64,000 bases of DNA, taken from positions 25,524 through 89,523 of the forward strand of contig NZ_LYUZ01000057.1 in the NCBI RefSeq assembly GCF_001679925.1, in the 5' to 3' direction. This stretch comes from Leisingera sp. JC1 (GTDB lineage Bacteria > Pseudomonadota > Alphaproteobacteria > Rhodobacterales > Rhodobacteraceae). How positions within the stretch are numbered: the stretch's first letter is position 1; each line of letters opens with the position of its first letter. The position numbers and the translations under genes are program-made. The notes under the pieces were generated by a model. That model was not told where the DNA came from. It ran no database searches and saw nothing but the letters and a program-made list of their open reading frames with translations. Below are positions 58,370-64,000 of the stretch, in pieces.

Positions 58370-59170
58370 TTAGTGGCTCGGGTGCAGTGCGTCCTTCAGG
58401 TACACGCAGGTCAGGATGGTGAACACGTAGGCCTGAATGAAGGCCACCAGAACTTCGAGTGCGTAAACCGCGGTGATGGCAAAGATCGGCAGGAAGCTGA
58501 ACATGCCCAGTGCTGCGGCAAAGCCTGCAAACACTTTCAGAACCGCGTGGCCGGCCATCACGTTACCGGCAAGACGGATGGAGTGGCTGACGGGGCGCAC
58601 GAAGTAGGAAATCAGTTCGATGATGGCCAGGATCGGGCGGAGCGCCAGCGGCGCGCTCGACACCCAGAACAGGCCCAGGAAGCCAACGCCGTTCTTGACG
58701 AAGCCAACCACGGTCACGGTCACGAACACCAGCGCCGCCAGAACCGCGGTGACCGCAATGTGCGAGGTGGTGGTGAAGGAGCCGGGGATCAGGCCCAGGA
58801 AGTTGGCCATCACGATGAACATGAACAGGGTCATGATGTAGGGGAAGAACTTGACGCCGTCCTTGCCGGCCACGTCCTCAACCATCTTGTAGATGAAGCC
58901 ATAGGCCAGTTCCGCAACCGACTGTGCGCGGCCCGGCACGATGGCGCGGCGCGAGGAGCCCAGAACCAGCAGCGCGAACACGGCGGCAACGGCCAGTGCC
59001 ATCCACAGGGTCACGTTGGTCGGGGTGTACCAGGAGATGTGATCGCCGAACAGCGCGCTCACCTGGAACTGATCCATCGGGTGGATCGCCAGCTTTGCTT
59101 CCGCCGGAGCGAAAATCAGACCCGACACAACTACCAGTGCCAGAGCTGCGAAAAAGAAAATTTTGCCCAT
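58370..59170 (-). CDS. atpB: ATP synthase F0 subunit a
   Basis: Subunit a forms the proton half-channels and contacts the c ring. The 266-residue protein has five to six helices and the essential Arg in [12 protein letters not shown]. The N-terminus, [21 protein letters not shown] followed by [15 protein letters not shown], is signal-like ahead of the usual IHPMDQF start. ATG 59170 is supported by AGGAG about ten bases upstream. Confidence 0.95.
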   Translation of the reverse strand: MGKIFFFAALALVVVSGLIFAPAEAKLAIHPMDQFQVSALFGDHISWYTPTNVTLWMALAVAAVFALLVLGSSRRAIVPGRAQSVAELAYGFIYKMVEDVAGKDGVKFFPYIMTLFMFIVMANFLGLIPGSFTTTSHIAVTAVLAALVFVTVTVVGFVKNGVGFLGLFWVSSAPLALRPILAIIELISYFVRPVSHSIRLAGNVMAGHAVLKVFAGFAAALGMFSFLPIFAITAVYALEVLVAFIQAYVFTILTCVYLKDALHPSH

Positions 59171-59210
59171 CGGTCCGCTTCTCCTGTCGCCGGTCGCCGA
59201 TCCCGTCGGA

Positions 59211-59555
59211 TCAATCCCGGTCTTGCGCATTTTTGTCGGCCTCTTCGGCCAGTTTCTCTTTCTGGATCTCCTGCGCGGTGCGAAGCATCGTCTTCACCCC
59301 AGCCGCCAGGCCCAGCATTATGAACAGCACCATGAAGATGGGCAGGGTTCCAAACAGATGGTCCAGCCCGTATCCGATGCCAAAGCCGATCCCGAGACCG
59401 GCCACCAATTCGATCACCATCCGCCAGGCCTGGTTGGCCAGGGAATAATGCTCATCCGCACGCGGCTTGGGCTCCTGGGCCTTACGCGCCGCCGCCAATT
59501 TCTCCTCCAGCTGCGCCATGCGCTGCTTTTGGTCGTCATCGGTCACGGGCGCCAT
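59211..59555 (-). CDS. atpI: ATP synthase accessory protein AtpI
   Basis: AtpI helps assemble the c ring. The 114-residue protein has a charged N-terminal coil ([11 protein letters not shown]) and two helices with the GxGxGxGxG-like [14 protein letters not shown], as in the family. I use ATG 59555; the upstream GAGG is very close, so the start is not certain. It opens the operon atpI-atpB-atpE-atpF'-atpF. The F1 genes are not in the window, the normal split in this group. Confidence 0.88.
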   Translation of the reverse strand: MAPVTDDDQKQRMAQLEEKLAAARKAQEPKPRADEHYSLANQAWRMVIELVAGLGIGFGIGYGLDHLFGTLPIFMVLFIMLGLAAGVKTMLRTAQEIQKEKLAEEADKNAQDRD

Positions 59556-59702
59556 CCTCACGCGAATTTCTAGTGAGGGTGCTAAGGCCAAGGGGGCTAG
59601 GAGTCAATTACAAGGATTGAAGATTCAAAATATGACCATCCCATTGTTTAGGCGCGATATTTTGCCAGGCATCACACGCCGCGCCGCTCTGCCGCAGGTG
59701 CC

Positions 59703-59710
59703 GTTAGCGC
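59703..59710 (-). promoter_or_regulatory. GCGCTAAC octamer upstream of atpI
   Basis: On the minus strand TTTGGCGCTAACGG lies 148 bp before atpI. Its core GCGCTAAC is the same as at pckA and etfB, and TTGGCGCTAA is nearly symmetric around GCGC. CceR is known to activate the F1F0 genes in R. sphaeroides, so this is a candidate CceR-type site. Confidence 0.45.
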
Positions 59711-59750
59711 CAAACTGCGCCGGAATCCATATTCAACCAAAAGGTTGATT

Positions 59751-60647
59751 TTAGCCGGCGGGCGGTTTCGGCAGCCGCCAGCGCACAATCCGCCCGTCAA
59801 TCAGCAGCAGCCCTGCCAAGATCGCCGCCATGCCCCACAGGTGCTCTGCCAGCAGCGTCTCACCCAGAATGTAAGTGCCCAGAAACAGCGCCGACACCGG
59901 CGCAATCAGCGTCGGCATGGTGATGTTGGTCGGCCCCACCTTGGGCAGCACCCAGTAGAACGCGATGAAGGCCACCGAGGTCAGCACAAAGCCGATCACC
60001 AGCAGCGAGGCCCAGGTCTCCGCCTTTGTGATTACCGGCAGCCCCTCGCTCCACAGCGCCAGCGGCGCAATCGCCGCAGTCGACCCGGTCAGTGCGATCG
60101 CCACCAGCACCACCGGCTCCATATCCCGGAAGCTGCGCGCGATATTGACAGAGAAGGCATAGCACAGCGGCGCGCACAATGTGATCAGCACCGCCCAGGC
60201 TTCCGAGGACTGGCCGCCCTCCAGAATTGGCAGTGATAGCAGCACGATCCCGAGGAACCCGCAGATCACCCCCAGCGATTTCAGCACCGTCGCGCGCTCG
60301 CCGCCGGGCCAGAAATGCGACACCACCACCGCCAACGCAGGTGTGGTGGCATTGACGATCCCCGCCACGCCGCTGGCGATGTGCTGCTGGCCCAGCGCGT
60401 AAAAGGCAAAGGGCCCGGCATAGCTCAGCGCGCCGAAGCCGAACAGCGCCAGCCAGCGCCGCGCATCGGCCGGCACGGTCTTCCGCGCTGCCAGAACATA
60501 GATCCAGCAGCCCAGCGCGCCAAAACCCACACGGCCCATGGAAACCGACAGCGGCCCCAGCTCGCGCAGCAGGATGGCGTTGAACATGAACGACATGCCC
60601 CAGCCGATGCCAAGAATGAAAATCACCGCCCAATAGCGCAACGCCAT
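59751..60647 (-). CDS. DMT/EamA-family permease
   Basis: This 298-residue inner-membrane protein has about ten helices in the two-repeat EamA layout. The first repeat starts GIGWGMSFMFNAILLRE. The second repeat ends APVSALFLGTYILGETL, a common EamA signature. It probably exports a small metabolite or amino acid. It is divergent from the ArsR gene. Confidence 0.88.
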   Translation of the reverse strand: MALRYWAVIFILGIGWGMSFMFNAILLRELGPLSVSMGRVGFGALGCWIYVLAARKTVPADARRWLALFGFGALSYAGPFAFYALGQQHIASGVAGIVNATTPALAVVVSHFWPGGERATVLKSLGVICGFLGIVLLSLPILEGGQSSEAWAVLITLCAPLCYAFSVNIARSFRDMEPVVLVAIALTGSTAAIAPLALWSEGLPVITKAETWASLLVIGFVLTSVAFIAFYWVLPKVGPTNITMPTLIAPVSALFLGTYILGETLLAEHLWGMAAILAGLLLIDGRIVRWRLPKPPAG

Positions 60648-60737
60648 GCCAACTGCCCCCTCGAAATGCCTTGCACCGATCCATCGCAGTTTTTGCAGGA
60701 TTGTCGACCCGGTTCTTGACCTTTAGGAGTATCAGGC

Positions 60738-61082
60738 ATGAGCGAAACCCTCGACACCGTCTTTGCGGCCCTGGCCGACCCCACCCGCCGGGCGATCCTG
60801 ACTATGCTGCTGGAGGACGATATGGCGGTCACTGACGTGGCAGAGCCGTTCGAGATGTCGCTGGCGGCCATTTCCAAGCACCTGACCATCCTCACCCGCG
60901 CCGGCCTCATCGCGCAGGAAAAGCGCGGCCGGGTCAAATGGTGCAAGCTGCAGCCCGACGCGATGCGGACTGCCTCTGTCTGGATGCAGGGCTTCGGCCA
61001 GTTCGAGCCGGTGAACCTGGATGCCTTTGAGCGTTTCCTGGAGGCAGAGCACCTGTCAGAGGACAGCCAGACCGGCAGTTAG
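60738..61082 (+). CDS. ArsR-family HTH regulator (non-metal type)
   Basis: This is a 114-residue winged-helix repressor. It starts LDTVFAALADPTRRAIL, and the recognition helix is SLAAISKHLTILTRAGLI. The metal-binding CVC motif of ArsR/SmtB is absent (AVTDVAEPFEM is in its place), so it is of the SdpR-like metal-independent type. Such genes usually precede an SRPBCC/AHSA1 gene; none is here. AGGAG lies eight bases before ATG 60738. Confidence 0.9.
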   Translation: MSETLDTVFAALADPTRRAILTMLLEDDMAVTDVAEPFEMSLAAISKHLTILTRAGLIAQEKRGRVKWCKLQPDAMRTASVWMQGFGQFEPVNLDAFERFLEAEHLSEDSQTGS

Positions 61083-61094
61083 GACCACCACCCC

Positions 61095-61505
61095 CTAACG
61101 GACGACAAACACCGAAATTTCGGAATGCAGCACCAGATGGCTGGCGTGGGACGAGAACACATAGTCCAGAATTCCGGGCATATGCGTCGCGATCACGATC
61201 AGGTCCACCTCCAGCTCCTTAGCCGTCCGGGCCAGGATGGAGTCCATCTCCGACCCCACATCCACGGAATGCACAGGCAGCCCCTCGACTCTTGCGCCGC
61301 TGCTTTCGGCCATCTTGCTCGCCAGTGCTGCCAGCTCATCGCCGGACGGCCCCAGCGTGTGCGCGCCTTCAATCTGCTCGCCCGTCACATGGACCAGCGT
61401 CACGCGCGAGCCATGGTTGGCGGCAAAATCCGCGGCCACGTTCAAGGCCTTCTTGACCGCCGGGGGCATGTGCAGGTCAACGGGCACCATGATATGATTG
61501 AACAT
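61095..61505 (-). CDS. UspA-family universal stress protein
   Basis: This 136-residue alpha/beta protein starts MFNHIMVPVDLHMPP and has IVIATHMPGILDYVFSSHASHLVLHS at the end. The Gly-rich ATP loop (G-x2-G-x9-GS) of ATP-binding Usp proteins is broken here (PGILDYVFSSHAS), so this one may not bind ATP like MJ0577. It is convergent with the ArsR gene. Confidence 0.88.
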   Translation of the reverse strand: MFNHIMVPVDLHMPPAVKKALNVAADFAANHGSRVTLVHVTGEQIEGAHTLGPSGDELAALASKMAESSGARVEGLPVHSVDVGSEMDSILARTAKELEVDLIVIATHMPGILDYVFSSHASHLVLHSEISVFVVR

Positions 61506-61601
61506 CTTTACCTCCTTTTCCTGACGCGTCCCTCAAGACCAGCATACAGGAAAACGAGGGGCGTGCGTTGACCTGCCGCAAGCGCGCCCGGCAGGCTGCG
61601 C

Positions 61602-62498
61602 TCAGGCACGCACCGGCTTGGCGTCACCCTCCAGCAGCATCACCAGCGCGGCAACCGACATCACCACCCCGATCAGCACCATCCCCGGCGGCGCGCCGCG
61701 GCCCAGCGCGATCTCCCAAAGGATCACCCAGCTAGGGGTCAGATAGGTGTATGCCATCACCTTGGCAGAGGGCAGCCGCAGGGTGGCGTACTGCAGCAGC
61801 ACAAACGTGGCCGCACTGGCAAAGATGGCCAGATAGAACAGACCGATCCAAACGATCGGGGGCAGCTGCATCCAATCGGTCGCCAGAATGTCCTGCCAGC
61901 CAAATGCCGCCAGCAGCGCACCGCCCGCCAGCAGCATCCCGAAAGTGAAGACCACCGCAGGCTCCCCGCGGTTCAGCTTGCGCACCATCGGCGTGTATAT
62001 GGCGTGCAGCACGCAGCCCCAGAAATAGATGATCTCGCCCTGGCCGATCTGAAATGCCGCCAGCGCTCCTAGGTCGCCGCGCACGATCACCCAGACCGCG
62101 CCCGCGGCCCCGATCGACAGCGCCAGCGCCATCCAGCGGGTGGTCACCTGCCGCAGCAGCAGCCAGCCAAAGCCCGCGCTCATCACCGGCACCAGCGTGA
62201 ATACCGCCGCGGCGCTGACCGGCGCCGCGGTCTGCAGCCCGTAAAACATCAGCACGAAATAGCCGCCGAACAGTCCGCCCAGCACTGCGAAACGCCAGGG
62301 CGCCTGGAAATGCACCCGCCGCATCCCGGTTGTCGCCAAAGCCGCCACGCCGATCACCACCGCGGCAATGCCGAACCGCGCCGCATTCAGCGCCGCAGGC
62401 GCAATCTCATTTGCCACCATCACGCCCAGCGAGAACGAGCCCGCTACCAGCGCCGAAAAAAGCAGCATCGCCAGATGCCCGTGCAGAGCCTCGCTCAC
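61602..62498 (-). CDS. DMT/EamA-family permease
   Basis: This 298-residue membrane protein has about ten helices and two EamA repeats (PVMSAGFGWLLLRQ, AYTYLTPSWVILWE). It starts at GTG 62498, overlapping the LysR stop by 4 bp (GTGA), so it is coupled to the regulator. The longer frame to 62603 would run inside lysR. The substrate is unknown. Confidence 0.88.
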   Translation of the reverse strand: MSEALHGHLAMLLFSALVAGSFSLGVMVANEIAPAALNAARFGIAAVVIGVAALATTGMRRVHFQAPWRFAVLGGLFGGYFVLMFYGLQTAAPVSAAAVFTLVPVMSAGFGWLLLRQVTTRWMALALSIGAAGAVWVIVRGDLGALAAFQIGQGEIIYFWGCVLHAIYTPMVRKLNRGEPAVVFTFGMLLAGGALLAAFGWQDILATDWMQLPPIVWIGLFYLAIFASAATFVLLQYATLRLPSAKVMAYTYLTPSWVILWEIALGRGAPPGMVLIGVVMSVAALVMLLEGDAKPVRA

Positions 62499-63373
62499 AG
62501 CTGCCACTCTTTCGCTTGCTCCTTGAGGAACTTCAAAAACGCCTGCACCTTTGTCGTGCGGTGCAAATCCACGTGGGTCACCAGCCACAGTGTGCCCGAC
62601 CATTCTTCCTGCGGCGCCATCATCTCCACCAGGTTCGGGTTCTGCCGCGCCTCCCAGGCCGCCATAAAGCCGATGCCCGCGCCGCTGTGCACCGCGTTCT
62701 GCATAGTGAACCCGTTGGAGCAGCGGAACGAGATCGCCTCAGCCGGCGCATTGGCCCGCAGCCAGCGCGAAAACGGGGCGCGGCTGTTTTCATCGTCATT
62801 GCCGATGAAGCGGTGATTAGCCATGTCCTCGACGCCCTGCAGCACACCGTATTTTTCGGCATAGGCCTTGGAGGCATAAAGACCCACCTGCTGCTTGATG
62901 AAGGGCTGTACCACATTGTCCGGCTGATCCGGCGCATTGCCTGCCCGCACCGCCACATGCGCCTCGCCGTATTCCAGCCGGAACAGCCGGTCGCCGGTCA
63001 GATAGCGGATGATCAGCCCCGGGTGCATGTCCTGGAACTCCTTCAGCGCCGGCACCAGCATCGGCGCAAAAGACGCCAGCGAAGTCACCACCAGCTCGCC
63101 GGAGACATCATCACCCTGCCCCTTCAGCCGGCCGACCAGCTGGCTGAACTGGTCATCTGTCGCCTGCGCCACCCGCAGCAGGTCCTGCCCGGCCTCCGTC
63201 GGTGTGTAGCCGCGGGCATGGCGCTGGAACAGCTTCACCCCCAGCCGGGCCTCGATGGCGTCGATATGGCGGATCACCGTGGCATGGTGCACGCCCAGCA
63301 CTTCGGCAGCACCGCTGACCGTGCCCATCCGGGCGACCTGATAGGCGGTGCGAACCTCATCCCAATTGTCCAT
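62495..63373 (-). CDS. LysR-family transcriptional regulator
   Basis: This 292-residue regulator has an N-terminal HTH (about 8-65; GTVSGAAEVLGVHHATVIRHI) and a periplasmic-binding-like effector domain. ATG 63373 has AAGGAGG seven bases upstream. It is divergent from azoR, so azoR is a probable target, and it is translationally coupled to an EamA exporter. A palindromic site lies in the shared gap. Confidence 0.92.
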   Translation of the reverse strand: MDNWDEVRTAYQVARMGTVSGAAEVLGVHHATVIRHIDAIEARLGVKLFQRHARGYTPTEAGQDLLRVAQATDDQFSQLVGRLKGQGDDVSGELVVTSLASFAPMLVPALKEFQDMHPGLIIRYLTGDRLFRLEYGEAHVAVRAGNAPDQPDNVVQPFIKQQVGLYASKAYAEKYGVLQGVEDMANHRFIGNDDENSRAPFSRWLRANAPAEAISFRCSNGFTMQNAVHSGAGIGFMAAWEARQNPNLVEMMAPQEEWSGTLWLVTHVDLHRTTKVQAFLKFLKEQAKEWQL

Positions 63374-63400
63374 GGCGGCCTCCTTGCCAATCCGCGCGAC

Positions 63401-63416
63401 ATGCGCACATGCGCAC
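63401..63416. repeat. Tandem ATGCGCAC repeat
   Basis: ATGCGCAC occurs twice head-to-tail in the lysR leader (63401-63408 and 63409-63416). It may be a chance repeat or part of the control region. Confidence 0.5.
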
Positions 63417-63438
63417 ACTCGGTGTTACTTTTGCAGCG

Positions 63439-63450
63439 TTGCGTTCGCAA
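63439..63450. promoter_or_regulatory. Palindrome TTGCG-TT-CGCAA between lysR and azoR
   Basis: The sequence fits the LysR T-N11-A rule (T63439 to A63451) and is flanked by further TTGCA/TGCAA halves (63431, 63452). It lies 47-59 bp before azoR, the usual place for a LysR recognition site. Confidence 0.55.
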
Positions 63451-63497
63451 ATGCAATAACCCAAATCTCTACCAGCAACAAGCACAGGAACACCAAA

Positions 63498-64000
63498 ATG
63501 ACCCGCACCGTTCTGCACCTCGACTCCTCCGCCCGCACCGAAGGCTCGGTGACCCGGGACCTCTCCGCACAGATCGTCAGCCGCCTTGGCGCGGACACTG
63601 TGATCCGCCGCGACCTCGCCGCGCCGCTGCCACTGCTGGACGGCGCCTGGATCGGGGCCAACTTCACTCCGGCCGACCAGCGCAGCGAGGAAGACAAACA
63701 GCTGCTCGCCCTCTCCGACGCTTTGGTGGAGGAGCTGAAACAGGCCGACACCATCGTGATCGGCGCGCCGATCTACAACTTCTCGGTGCCCTCCACCCTC
63801 AAGGCGTGGATTGACCTGGTGGCCCGCGTCGGCGTCACCTTCCGGTATGAGGAAACCGGCCCCATCGGCCTGCTGGAAGGCAAGCGCGCCATTGTCGCGG
63901 TGGCCTCCGGCGGCACCCAGGCCGGGTCCGACATCGACTTTGCCACCACCTACCTGCGCCATGTGCTGGGTTTCATCGGCATCACCAATGTCCAGATCGT
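63498..64000 (+). CDS. azoR: FMN-dependent NADH-azoreductase (AzoR-like, cut by window edge)
   Basis: This is a flavodoxin-fold quinone/azo reductase; 167 codons are present and the C-terminus is outside. It starts TRTVLHLDSSARTEGS with the FMN phosphate-binding SSAR, and has APIYNFSVPSTLKAWID and VGVTFRY in the order of AzoR. AGGAA lies upstream of ATG 63498. It is divergent from the LysR gene. Confidence 0.9.
   Translation, partial: MTRTVLHLDSSARTEGSVTRDLSAQIVSRLGADTVIRRDLAAPLPLLDGAWIGANFTPADQRSEEDKQLLALSDALVEELKQADTIVIGAPIYNFSVPSTLKAWIDLVARVGVTFRYEETGPIGLLEGKRAIVAVASGGTQAGSDIDFATTYLRHVLGFIGITNVQI

Overview
The window is about 64 kb of GC-rich (roughly 65%) bacterial chromosome. The gene content points to Rhodobacteraceae, most likely the Roseobacter group (Leisingera/Phaeobacter/Ruegeria-like). 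The family is inferred from a short HPr kinase beside ChvG/ChvI and pckA, the order rpoZ-rel-pdxJ-acpS-lepB-rnc-era-recO, an F0 ATP synthase operon split from F1, and a long methylsuccinyl-CoA dehydrogenase. The genus cannot be fixed by reading alone. I see no rRNA, tRNA, CRISPR array, prophage or transposase. Nearly all of the window is core chromosome, with a few accessory insertions.

Layout. 1-3.5 kb: 5' end of tuf, a lipoprotein and parC. 3.7-10 kb: SH3 protein, SDR, a small membrane protein, a cobalamin adenosyltransferase, etfB-etfA, a DUF6473-type protein and 3-hydroxybutyryl-CoA dehydrogenase. 10-17.4 kb: acyltransferase, HPr, EIIA-Man, rapZ, hprK, chvG, chvI and divergent pckA. 17.6-21.4 kb: a PAS/chemotaxis-like pseudogene, dgt, a CDF transporter and a TauE-like permease. 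21.5-24.6 kb: mcd and two lipoproteins. 24.6-35.5 kb: the long minus-strand housekeeping run folK, rpoZ, rel, DUF2062, pdxJ, acpS, lepB, rnc, era, DUF1491, recO, interrupted by a plus-strand multicopper oxidase. 35.6-50 kb: NYN protein, cytochrome c, ispH, LysE, methyltransferase, rnhA, fmt, two def genes, a C-S lyase, an L,D-transpeptidase, a glutathionyl-hydroquinone reductase, cobC-cobD, an MltB-like transglycosylase and two secreted proteins. 50-57 kb: smc, an aminotransferase, an FCD regulator and an AT-richer orphan gene. 57-64 kb: atpI-B-E-F'-F, two DMT exporters, ArsR, a UspA-like protein, LysR and azoR.

How genes work together. Hbd, Mcd, ETF and the adenosyltransferase all fit crotonyl/ethylmalonyl-CoA chemistry for acetate or polyhydroxybutyrate carbon. 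CobC and CobD feed the same B12 cofactor supply. The HPr/EIIA/HprK/RapZ/ChvGI block is a regulatory phosphorelay rather than a sugar transporter and sits beside gluconeogenic pckA. An octamer, GCGCTAAC, recurs 120-165 bp upstream of etfB, pckA and atpI, suggesting one shared regulator; CceR of Rhodobacter is the natural candidate.

Most notable: (1) an AT-rich gene (55844-56779) that looks like a HEPN RNase-type domain (R171-x4-H176) fused to a cysteine-less LprI/DUF1311-like domain, four bases behind a GntR/FCD regulator; (2) two identical GTCA-N7-TGAC inverted repeats flanking that regulator's divergent promoter region; (3) a 13-bp long-range helix with a competing hairpin in the leader of cobC; (4) a peptide deformylase paralogue that has lost both the metal-binding Cys and the catalytic Glu; (5) an amber-interrupted PAS/MCP-like gene; (6) a multicopper oxidase inserted between rnc and era.
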